48,691 nucleotides of DNA from assembly GCA_030374735.1 (NCBI GenBank), contig JASCIV010000097.1:1-48691 (forward strand), in the 5' to 3' direction. This DNA comes from Gracilaria caudata. Lineage: Eukaryota > Rhodophyta > Florideophyceae > Gracilariales > Gracilariaceae. Shown here piece by piece: positions 1-8,028 of this stretch; positions within the stretch are counted from its first letter, which is position 1; every line of letters starts with the position of its first letter. The position numbers were made by a program, and so were the translations under genes. The notes below the pieces were generated by a model, which saw nothing but the letters and a program-made list of their open reading frames with translations, was not told the origin of the DNA and ran no database searches.

Positions 1-1191
1 CCGTATAGGAGTGTTATAGGTGTTGGGTCGTTAGCAACCCACGCGCAACGCGGAATTGGCGTGTGCGTTTCGTAAATGAGAGAGAGAGATGTCGAATACA
101 CAGTGCAGTGAAAAACACGCGCGCAGAGCATCGTGAATAAGCAGTGGTTATGATGGGGCGCGCATGTTGTGACTCCTGCTTACTCTATTAGTTGCTCGCA
201 CGCGCGCGCTGACTGATTGCTGATAACCAATTTGCCATCGCACACCGTGAGAATCAGTTCAACGATAGGCGTGTGTCGCTCGAACGTGTCACGTTACAAC
301 AAAAGACCGAAGCTGTTTCGGTGGTCGTGACGAGCACGTACAACTTGTAAAGTTACGGTACAAGGGAACCCAGTATCATACTTTATCGTTTACGATAACG
401 ATTTGTAAGGTTGCAAACCAAATGTTTTACCATTGAAAAACGTTTGATTCCAAGTGGAACTGGTTGCGCATCATGTTACAAGTTAGCCCTCGTTACCCTT
501 GTAATCCTTCGGTGTTACTGCGCACTGCTAATCCTGAGCGTGCTGTCGCGACTGGTTCTGTTCTCAGTGAAGTGACTTGTCGCAATTTGCTTTAGCACAC
601 GTTTGCCTACGCCTCTCGGCCATTCGTCTTCTGTTAAGTAAGAAGCTCGATGTGAGCTGTCTTCCCCTTTTGACTGAGAGGTCAACACGTTCCCCTGACA
701 CTGAAGTCCAAAACTAAACTTGTACCATAGAAAGAAATGCAATACTTTCATGAGGTCCTTTTTTTTCTTACCAGTGTTACGTACAGGCTGTTTGGACTGT
801 TACAGCCCCGGCCTTTGAACCGCATACAAAACCACCGGTAGAAGGAAACTATTTGGTTGATGCCGTGATTAAAGAAGCAAAGAGACAGTGCCACTGGTGG
901 TCACGCCCAGTAGTCCTACGCATTTTCTGTTGAGTAATCCTTGCTACGGGTGGTCCCTCTCAAACCCATGTTGAGTTGGCAATTCTGATTGTTCATCACA
1001 GTGATTATCTCCGCGACATGTAACAGGTACACGAGTATAAGAACAGTTCCTCCACGAGTAGAGAACGATTTCGTACAAAACGTTGATGCTGCCAGCTTTC
1101 CCCTCCAAAGTTATAGCTCACCACCCTTTCCTCATCGACCCCGAACCGGAACAGAATCGATACAACCCGAACGCCGCGATTGCTCTCCAAC
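1..1191. other. Intergenic stretch, no convincing gene
   Basis: No open frame here has recognisable protein features. The short minus-strand frame at 515-751 has no family signature and no coding-like composition. The stretch holds a short GA run near 80-89 and several GTTAC/GTAAC words, none organised into a clear element. It may contain the promoter of the Cys-rich gene that follows and the end of a gene outside the window. Confidence 0.5.
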
Positions 1192-1512
1192 ATGTGCGAC
1201 AATGGTTGCAATCCGAATGTCTACGTCATCAATCATCCATTTTGGTGGAACAATAATGGGTGTGACTGTGACAAATCGGAAAAAAGCGACTGCCACGAAA
1301 GCACGAAGAAGTGCGACTGTGGCAAATCGAACAAAAGCGATTGCAACGGAAGCTCGAAGAAGTGCGACTGTTCCAAATCGAACAAAAGCAATGGCAACGA
1401 AAGCTCGGAGAAATGCGACTGCGGTGATTGGAAGCCGAAGCTAAAATTGAGGCTGGTTCCTAAACTTTCGTGTGCAAAGAAAGATCCGTGCAAATTCTGT
1501 TGCTCTTGCTAA
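1192..1512 (+). CDS. Small Cys-rich tandem-repeat protein, metallothionein-like
   Basis: This 106-residue frame contains 17 cysteines. The start is the ATG at 1192; the frame is open a little further upstream but without an ATG. After a short leader with C2, C6 and an aromatic FWW patch, three 17-residue units follow (residues 24-40, 41-57, 58-74). Each opens with Cys-Asp-Cys and continues with Lys, Ser and Asn, and a fourth CDC follows at 75-77. The tail carries Cys at 94, 100, 103, 104 and 106, ending CKFCCSC. The density of CxC and CC motifs resembles metallothioneins or metal-storage peptides, but no named family is recognised. Because each unit is 51 bp, a multiple of three, other frames across the repeat are open too; the Cys frame is preferred for its ATG and its patterned cysteines. 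A possible AATAAA lies at 1715. There is no clear signal peptide. Confidence 0.5.
   Translation: MCDNGCNPNVYVINHPFWWNNNGCDCDKSEKSDCHESTKKCDCGKSNKSDCNGSSKKCDCSKSNKSNGNESSEKCDCGDWKPKLKLRLVPKLSCAKKDPCKFCCSC
1261..1413 (+). repeat. Three 51-bp tandem repeat units
   Basis: Three direct units (1261-1311, 1312-1362, 1363-1413) are about 80 percent alike by eye, and a fourth partial unit starts at 1414. The period is 17 codons, so the reading frame is kept. The third unit has lost the internal Cys (Gly in its place). Confidence 0.8.
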
Positions 1513-1778
1513 TGAGTTGGACAATGGTTGAAGGAGAGTCAAGAATAGAAAGGACTGCAAGGAAATGCGATGCCTGCAGCAGTCCCTCTTGTTCGGTTCC
1601 GAAAAAGCCTTCAAGGTTTGCTCTTGTGTTCTTAACGAGCGACAGGGTGCTCGTAGATTACATATTGAGGCCGGAGGTGTTCTTTGTTCCATTCGACACA
1701 ACTCCCGGGTCTTGAATAAATCAAGGTTACTTCCAGTCTTGCTTTGTCTTGTTCTTCACACGTGCGCAAGCACCCCCA

Positions 1779-2693
1779 TCAACATCTGTTGCGAAAGAGA
1801 AGTTGGGAAAGGACAGCAGCTGAAGCAAGAGCAGCTGTCTCGGTTCTAAGTCGGTTCCCGCCGAGAGACACCCGAACAGCCCCAGTATTCATTAGCTTAT
1901 CAATTTCTTCGGAGTCAAATCCTCCTTCGGGCCCAACCAGTAGTAGGACGCGTCCTTCTCTTTCGACGTCATCCAAGACCGACCCTGTTAACAAAGGTTT
2001 GCCTTTCGGACAGAGTAAGAAAGGGAGTGGATGTCGGGTTGCTACCGCAAGGGCTGTTTCAAAGTCCACAACTGCAATTGATGGAGTGGAATCTCGCATT
2101 GATTGCTTCGAAGCCGAAATTGCGATTCGTTTCCATCTCTGCAGTTTATTGGGTGAAGGATCAGCAACGATTGTTCGCTTCGTTTGCATGAAGTAGATTG
2201 AGTCTGTACCAAGTTCGGTTAGCTTTTCCACAAGCCAGTCTGCTCTAGATGGTGATCTTGGGATCGCTATTAGGTAGGAAAAGCTTTTGTCCCGAACCTC
2301 TGAACCTTGAAGCTCAAGGATGATTGCTGCTTCATTCTGATACACAGCAGCGGCAGTCTGCCCCAGAGAGTTGAACAGAACAAGTCTATCACCATTTCTG
2401 AAGCGTCTAACACGCAGATGTTTCCGTTCCTCCTGTGGGAGCTGCACCACTTCTTCTGGTCGAAGAAAAGAATCCACAAAAACTCGCGTTTCAGATTTTG
2501 CTTTGCCAGTTGGATAGGAAATTCGCTCTCGAGAAGCATCCGTCATTGTAAATGTTCCAAACAGCACCTGCTCTTGATTCAAGTTACATTTTGGTGCAGA
2601 TGTAGTCCCGATGAGAGGTCGTCTCGTCCCATGAAACGCTGAAGAGTTCCATGCACATCTCCTTGGGGAGTTATTGCTGTCATGTGTGAACAT
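1779..2693 (-). CDS. rsmE: 16S rRNA (uracil-1498-N3)-methyltransferase, RsmE family
   Basis: RsmE enzymes methylate N3 of U1498 of small-subunit rRNA using SAM. The 304-residue protein shows the SPOUT-type C-terminal signature: LLLVGPEGGFDSEEI near residue 255, then VSLGGNRLRTETAAL about 20 residues later, which forms the SAM-binding trefoil knot. The N-terminal PUA-like part (about residues 60-120) has the usual pattern of a short RVFVDSF strand followed by a HLRVRRFRNGD segment. The first 50 residues precede the bacterial-type start and are rich in Ser, Asn and Arg, so an organellar leader is likely, with plastid or mitochondrial 12S-16S rRNA as target. The ATG at 2693 is used; Met50 would give a protein with no leader. 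The gene converges with the Cys-rich gene across 266 bp. The family call is firm; the compartment is inferred. Confidence 0.9.
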   Translation of the reverse strand: MFTHDSNNSPRRCAWNSSAFHGTRRPLIGTTSAPKCNLNQEQVLFGTFTMTDASRERISYPTGKAKSETRVFVDSFLRPEEVVQLPQEERKHLRVRRFRNGDRLVLFNSLGQTAAAVYQNEAAIILELQGSEVRDKSFSYLIAIPRSPSRADWLVEKLTELGTDSIYFMQTKRTIVADPSPNKLQRWKRIAISASKQSMRDSTPSIAVVDFETALAVATRHPLPFLLCPKGKPLLTGSVLDDVEREGRVLLLVGPEGGFDSEEIDKLMNTGAVRVSLGGNRLRTETAALASAAVLSQLLFRNRC

Positions 2694-3470
2694 CGTCGTT
2701 GACTACGACTGATAAAAAGTTGACCAAGACGCACCAAAGGAGCAAAGCACTATTGATTCTCGCGACGAGCTCAGCTCCTGATCATCTGCTTGTTTTTTTG
2801 ACCATTCGTGAAGGCATTTCAATTTTGCCAAATGTTGTGCGAGGCAAACGTTCGTTTATCTTTCTGAACGTCGGTAAGATGGTCAGTCCTCAGTCAGTAG
2901 TACCGGCTCGGTGCCAAAGCAAGCTCGCTCACTCAACCCTTAATGATTTGATCTATCTACCCGTTCCATGTTTCATAGCGAAATCATGGCCTCTCCCGAA
3001 CACTTCAGTCAACTGCGCAATCAAGTTTTGCAGCATATTCGTCTTGTTTGTGATTCAGGTAATCCACTGGATTCAAAGCCTTTCATCCACGCTTTACTCA
3101 TCTTGACCAGAAGGCCCAAGGAAAAAGCTATTCAGGAGGGATGTCCTTAGTGAGTAGCTCCATCCCTAACTTTCGAATGTCCTCGATATGTATTGCACCA
3201 CAACCTATGTATGTCAAATAGGGACGACGCTCGGAAGTCTATCACAAGAAGAAAGCTCTTTCCTGCGCCACAAAACCACGCGCAATTTTGAAAAGCTCGC
3301 TCTGTTAGACCTGTAGCTGGTCACTTTCTCACCAAGTGCCCTTCCAGCGGTGAATGAGTCCGTACCGGCATGAACCCTGCACATTACTTTGAAAAAGATC
3401 AGCGAGCAATAACCTAACCGACCGTCGGGTAGGTCCTCGTCCGACTAATTTGTGAGTCCACCAAATCGAA
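2694..3470. other. Intergenic; one weak small ORF at 2968-3150
   Basis: This lies between the 5' end of RsmE and the 3' end of the CxxC protein. A plus-strand frame at 2968-3150 (Met again at 2986) encodes about 60 residues with a plausible amphipathic start (MASPEHFSQLRNQVLQHIRL). It stops shortly after and resembles no known family. An alternative reading with a donor at GATTCAG|GTAATC (near 3059) and an acceptor at TTCAG (near 3135) keeps it open to about 3220, but this is speculation. Confidence 0.3.
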
Positions 3471-4436
3471 TCAAGAAGCGTGCTGTGCTTTTGTATCCTT
3501 ACTCACTGTGGAGAGAACGATATGAGCATGGTTGTAAATTCTTGCCTCAGTCTGTGCTGTGTGAAACTCACGTGCAAGATTGTTCATCTTGAAGATGAGA
3601 TGTTTACCATGTTCGTGAGCACGGCATTCCTTCCATACTCTACTTGCCTCTTTTAGAATCTGTGTCGCTCTCTCTGCCGCCGTTACACACTGCTGACCAC
3701 TAGGGGCGCTTTGGTAAAGGTTTGACATAGAAAAAGGTAATTGAGGTAGTTTTTCAGGACAGAATTTCGCGTCCAAGTAACGTTCCGCACGTTGCGCGTC
3801 GTGAAATCTCGCTTTCTGCCGTTGCGAAATGGAAGACTCTGCGTTGCTGTCACAAGCACTGAGTTGGGAAGGGCACAGCTGTTCCTCTCTGCAACCAATG
3901 GCACCAAGGAGGAGCTGCAGCCCATGCATGCGACATTTTCGATCTCGAATCCAAGCGTGCAGGTTAGAGTGCGTATTTGCCACAGAGAACTGAGAACCCG
4001 CGGCTTCAACGAGTATAGCCAGCGCCAACGGAGGAGATAGATGAGGTCCGCAGTGCGGTAAAGAAAGCAATGTGCGAAAGTTTCCGAGCGGTGTTGGGAA
4101 CCTACAGGACGAGCAAGTGAGAAAAAGCGACGCCGCTTCTTTCTTGGAAGGAGACAAGGTGTTGTCGGATGACGCATGAGATAAGCGAAGTTGTTGAAGG
4201 GCTCCACAGCCGTCGCAAATAATTATGGGCACGTTGTCTACAAGCAGTTGATATTCGACGTTGCGAAAGGACTGAAGCACTATGGAATGAGAAGCTTTCG
4301 ATTTGTTTGAGAGTTCGACGGTGGTTTGAAAATCTGAGAAAAGACCTGGCCATAGAAGTTGTTGACGACGGCGCCATCTTTGAAGACGCATAAATGTAGT
4401 AGTTGTTACATCTTCGATCGGGGAGGGGGTCTGCAT
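3471..4436 (-). CDS. Unrecognised protein with paired CxxC motifs
   Basis: This is a 321-residue ATG-initiated frame of unknown function. Two CxxC pairs, CDGC near residue 74 and CSSC near residue 108, are about 30 residues apart, the usual spacing of a zinc ribbon or zinc-binding knuckle. A WRRRQQ basic patch lies near residue 20. The C-terminal half (about 205-310) is helical in character, rich in Arg, Glu, Ala and His, with conserved-looking blocks such as LKEASRVWKECRAHEHGKH. No signal peptide or membrane segment is seen. It diverges from CIAPIN1 across about 400 bp. I do not recognise the family. The length of the frame, and the lack of any better frame opposite, support a real gene. Confidence 0.55.
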   Translation of the reverse strand: MQTPSPIEDVTTTTFMRLQRWRRRQQLLWPGLFSDFQTTVELSNKSKASHSIVLQSFRNVEYQLLVDNVPIIICDGCGALQQLRLSHASSDNTLSPSKKEAASLFLTCSSCRFPTPLGNFRTLLSLPHCGPHLSPPLALAILVEAAGSQFSVANTHSNLHAWIRDRKCRMHGLQLLLGAIGCREEQLCPSQLSACDSNAESSISQRQKARFHDAQRAERYLDAKFCPEKLPQLPFSMSNLYQSAPSGQQCVTAAERATQILKEASRVWKECRAHEHGKHLIFKMNNLAREFHTAQTEARIYNHAHIVLSTVSKDTKAQHAS

Positions 4437-4844
4437 TCAAAACACGAATAGAAAAGCGGTGAGGTCCGGGCAAGATGGCACAAGATGCTGATTACCATGG
4501 GACTGGAGGAAACTTCTGAGTTCGCCAGTTGTGCGGTTCAGACTGAACTTCAGAGCATTGGATAGGATAGCATGATAGAGATTGCGCTTTGACTTGCTTT
4601 GGACATGGGATCAACTGTTCCGGTTCTTCGACGTGGCGCCAAAATGATCGCACGTAGTGCACGTGGCAGACGTGTATGGAACTGCTCAGTTCATTGCTGG
4701 ACATCATCAAATTGTCTTTGGAAGCGATCCATTCCCCACAAGGTTTGTTGTCACCCACGACATCTCGGCTTCTTCCGTCGCAATTCCGGACTCTACTCAT
4801 ACAACAGTCGAAAGGAGCTCAACCATCTGGGTAATGCTGAAAAA
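4437..4844. other. Divergent intergenic region, possibly containing 5' exons of CIAPIN1
   Basis: The region separates the CxxC gene (-) from CIAPIN1 (+). The frame of CIAPIN1 is open from about 4599 with an ATG at 4605, but the residues encoded before 4845 do not look like the family. A second plus-strand frame (4648-4830), without an ATG, may contain part of the N-terminal domain if a 44-bp intron at 4831-4874 is spliced out. This is unresolved from sequence alone. Confidence 0.35.
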
Positions 4845-5426
4845 ATGGTCACGAATCTGACAGAAGTAGATCAGGACTCCTTGGTGTCTTTTGTTTCCTC
4901 CGCTGCACCAGGAACGCAGGTGTCTGTGCAGGTTCCCACTTCCGACAATGCGGTTGACGTAGAGGTGCGTCTGACGTTAGCCGGATTTATCAACATCAAA
5001 GAGTCTTCACCATCCACATTCACAGCTCGCCTTCCCGCATATATGCAAGGCACGTCAGTTGCCCTGTCCGAAAAACCGAAAGCAGCCAACTCCAACGCCT
5101 GGGCTGCCGCGCTTTCCTCAAACGAACAAGTCCCACTAGTGGACGAAAACGAACTGCTAAAGCGCGACGGTATTCCAGACGGAGATGGAAAAGGCTGCGC
5201 CGTCGATAGCACTGGAAAGCGAAAACCATGCAAAGATTGTTCTTGTGGACTCGCGGATGTGTACGAGGAACAACAACAGTCTGATACTGCCCCGAAGAGT
5301 TCGTGTGGTAACTGTTCACTAGGAGATGCATTCCGATGTGCAAGCTGTCCCTATCTAGGACTACCGCCATTCAAACCTGGGGAAAAGGTGGCAATTCCGT
5401 CGTCCTTTATGACTTCTGATATTTGA
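4845..5426 (+). CDS. CIAPIN1: Anamorsin / Dre2, cytosolic Fe-S cluster assembly factor
   Basis: CIAPIN1 (Dre2) takes electrons from the diflavin reductase Tah18/NDOR1 and supports early cytosolic Fe-S protein assembly. The C-terminal domain is unmistakable. A first Cys cluster has C-x8-C, then CKDCSCG (KRKPCKDCSCGL near residue 125); the second motif is CGNCSLGDAFRCASCPYLG (near 160-178), a twin CxxC, followed by PPFKPGEKV. The N-terminal methyltransferase-like domain is only partly present: VRLTLAGFINI (near residue 43) matches its last strand. From the ATG at 4845 the protein has 193 residues, against about 270-310 in plants and animals, so roughly 60-80 N-terminal residues are absent or lie in upstream exons. 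Identity is certain; the start is not. Confidence 0.88.
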   Translation: MVTNLTEVDQDSLVSFVSSAAPGTQVSVQVPTSDNAVDVEVRLTLAGFINIKESSPSTFTARLPAYMQGTSVALSEKPKAANSNAWAAALSSNEQVPLVDENELLKRDGIPDGDGKGCAVDSTGKRKPCKDCSCGLADVYEEQQQSDTAPKSSCGNCSLGDAFRCASCPYLGLPPFKPGEKVAIPSSFMTSDI

Positions 5427-6036
5427 GGACCATCTACCAAGCCGAGACCCCTATACGGTTATGTGCAGAGTAAAGAGGGACAGAAAATAGCAGCTGCAAG
5501 CTCAAACAGTCTGTGGAATGGTATTCGAGATTCAGTTCACAAGCTGAGTTGAGAAGAAAGGGCAGGATGTACCGTCTCGTGAATAGACACCATGGGTGTG
5601 AAAGCAGTTTCGCGCGGAAAATGCCTAATCTGCGAAACAGTGGCACCTAGTTTATTGCGCAATTAGTGTCACTGCGAGAAGCGGAACGTCTTTCGTTGGA
5701 ACCAATGTTCCGGCAAGGGAACGAAGGTGGTGCCTTGAGTAGCTCCGCTTGAGATGACGTCGTGGTATCCTGTGTGGACGACTGATGGCGGCTATACGAT
5801 TGGACCTAATTCCCCTCTATCCAACTCCAGAGACGCGAATCGAGATGTGCACAAATGCTGGCGAGCTGTGTTAATGCCAGGGGTTCGCGTTGATGTCCAT
5901 TGTTAAGATGTGACAGAAACATCCTTCAGCGACGATCTGGCTGGTCCTGACGAATGCAGAGTATCGAGCTCTGCCCTTTCGGACACGCCCTGCAATTGTC
6001 AGTTCGAATTCTTTTTAGTTCTGGCCTTTACATACT
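5427..6036. other. Convergent intergenic region
   Basis: This lies between the 3' ends of CIAPIN1 and PheRS alpha. No coding frame of interest is seen. A TTTCGCGCGGAAA word at 5608-5620 resembles an E2F site, but it is not near any gene start and may be chance. Confidence 0.5.
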
Positions 6037-7566
6037 TCAAAAAGTTAGCCGGCATATAGGATTAGTCTGGATTGCCTTTAAATCTACCTTATGACCGAAG
6101 AGGTCACGAATGTTTCGGATCCCGTAACGGATCATTGTCGGTCGTTCAAGACTCAAACCCCATGCAATCACCGTTACATCTTCTGGAATCCCCATCGGCC
6201 TGATCATTTCTGGTCGAAACACTCCAGAGTTTCCGACCTCAACCCACTTCTTAAGTCCTTCATGATATGAGTGAATTTCCAGAGATGGAGTCGTGTAGGG
6301 GTTATGGGTGGGCTTGAAACGTAGTTTTGACATACCCATCTTCTTGAAAAACTCATGAATGATGCCTTTTAAGTGACCTAAGGAAAGGTTTCGGTCTGCG
6401 ACTAGACCTTCGATCTGATGGAATTCCGCTAAATGCGTGGCGTCAAGAGTTTCGTTTCGGAACACCCTGTCGATCGAAAAGTACTTCTTCGGCTTGAACT
6501 CCTTCTGTTGGGCGAGAAGGTACAGCATTCGACTCGAAACGGCAGTGGTGTGAGTTCGGAGGATATTCTTTCGTGCCTCCTGTTCCGACCACTCGTATCG
6601 GTAACCTCTGGATCCAAAACCGCCTTCTTCATGCACCTTGCGCACTCTCTCAAGATAATTCCTATCCATCACATTTGCAAATTCAGGATCGGATAGGAAA
6701 AAGGTATCATGTTCATCTCGTGCTGGGTGCTGCTGCGGCTGGAACAATGCGTCAAAGTTCCAGAACGAAGACTCTACATAATTGTTTGTTGGCATCTCTT
6801 CAAAGCCCATTTCTAGGAAAATGAGTCGGAACTGCTCACGAACCTTCAACAAAGTATGTAAATAACCGCCATTCGTTTGCTTTCCTTCAGCGTCGAAATT
6901 ATAAGGCTTGAAAGCAACAGATTTCCAATCACCAGATTCGAGCATTTCCTTCGTTAGCTCGGTTGCCTGATTTTTCCGGGCATCTACCAGCCTTTCGCCA
7001 GGGAAGATCTTGAAGGTCTTGTAAGGTTTCAACGCCGCAAGCTTCCTGGACTTGAGATCTTTGAGCATAACACTAGAAACCCCGTTCGGAGAGCCATCTT
7101 GATCGCGAAGCTTCCGAAGAGCGTTCGCTACTTCGTCGGTTACATTAACGTCATCATTCAGCTTAAAAGCCTTCGTTTCTTTGTCAATAGAAACCCATTT
7201 ACGACGTAAAGCCTGTTGCTTCCCTCTGACCATTACCTGTTTTGAAACCTTCTTTTCCAATTGATCTAGACCAGGCACCCCGCCGACTTCTAGTACCTCT
7301 CTAACTGCATTGAAGAAAGCAACTTCTGGTGATGTGGTATCTGCATAAGATAAGCCCTCGGAAGAAATTTCCCATCGATTGTGGGTCACCGGTTCTAACT
7401 TGATCGCCAGTTTCGCATTCAATGACTTGAGAATACCATCTACCAGAGTTTGGTGATCAGTTCCTAGCTTTGTCGCCAATGGGAGGGATTCAAGGAAATC
7501 AGAAGCTGAGTTGAGCTCTTCTACTGATCGAAGCAAAGCTTCCTCGACCGTCACGTCCGTAGACAT
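6037..7566 (-). CDS. FARSA: Phenylalanine-tRNA ligase alpha subunit, cytosolic type
   Basis: This is the catalytic alpha subunit of the alpha2-beta2 PheRS that charges tRNA-Phe in the cytosol. The 509-residue protein starts at the ATG at 7566. It has the winged-helix N-terminal part of the eukaryotic/archaeal type (about 1-200), then the class II catalytic core. Motif 2 reads FSIDRVFRNETLDATHLAEF (near residue 370), preceded by HTTAVSSRMLY. Motif 3 appears as GLSLERPTMIRYGI near residue 480, followed by IRDLFGHKVDL. The PARDEHDTFF block near 280 is typical of the family. There is no leader peptide, so this is not the organellar monomeric PheRS. It converges with CIAPIN1 and diverges from the DUF493 gene. 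The assignment is secure. Confidence 0.95.
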   Translation of the reverse strand: MSTDVTVEEALLRSVEELNSASDFLESLPLATKLGTDHQTLVDGILKSLNAKLAIKLEPVTHNRWEISSEGLSYADTTSPEVAFFNAVREVLEVGGVPGLDQLEKKVSKQVMVRGKQQALRRKWVSIDKETKAFKLNDDVNVTDEVANALRKLRDQDGSPNGVSSVMLKDLKSRKLAALKPYKTFKIFPGERLVDARKNQATELTKEMLESGDWKSVAFKPYNFDAEGKQTNGGYLHTLLKVREQFRLIFLEMGFEEMPTNNYVESSFWNFDALFQPQQHPARDEHDTFFLSDPEFANVMDRNYLERVRKVHEEGGFGSRGYRYEWSEQEARKNILRTHTTAVSSRMLYLLAQQKEFKPKKYFSIDRVFRNETLDATHLAEFHQIEGLVADRNLSLGHLKGIIHEFFKKMGMSKLRFKPTHNPYTTPSLEIHSYHEGLKKWVEVGNSGVFRPEMIRPMGIPEDVTVIAWGLSLERPTMIRYGIRNIRDLFGHKVDLKAIQTNPICRLTF

Positions 7567-8028
7567 CTCTGCCTGCAACTACCAAGCGAGAGTTGGGCCC
7601 AAACAAGAGAAGCAAAGTCGACAAATTCCGTTCTGTGTGTGAATAGGTGTCAAAAGTCTAGCTCACCGTCGACGTTCAGCGACCACTGCTCAGCAGAAGA
7701 CTGTGCGGTGTGGTGACAGCAGTGCTGTCTCAGCTCTGAGGATGGTTGCGTCCTTGCTGGCACCCATCGCGGAAAACTGAGGAGATTTTTGTTACATTTC
7801 GGCCCCCGCAGTATTTTCCAGCGAGATCATTGAGCCCTTGCTCACCCGACGAATGTAGCTGAATGACTTGCTTCGCGAAAGGTCGTTCTCAGATCAACAG
7901 TTGCTAACCCCAATGCCACTGAGTATCCATGATTCGGAGTTGCCTCAACCGACTAATCTCTGACTTTCACAATACTGGAATTACTTGCGTCTTGTAAAGT
8001 CGTTTCTTAAGGGTTACAGTGGAAAGAA
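7567..8028. other. Divergent promoter region, PheRS alpha / DUF493 protein
   Basis: A 462-bp region between two divergent starts. No frame longer than shadows and no clear TATA box were seen. A GTTACAG word lies 15 bp before the plus-strand ATG. Confidence 0.45.
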
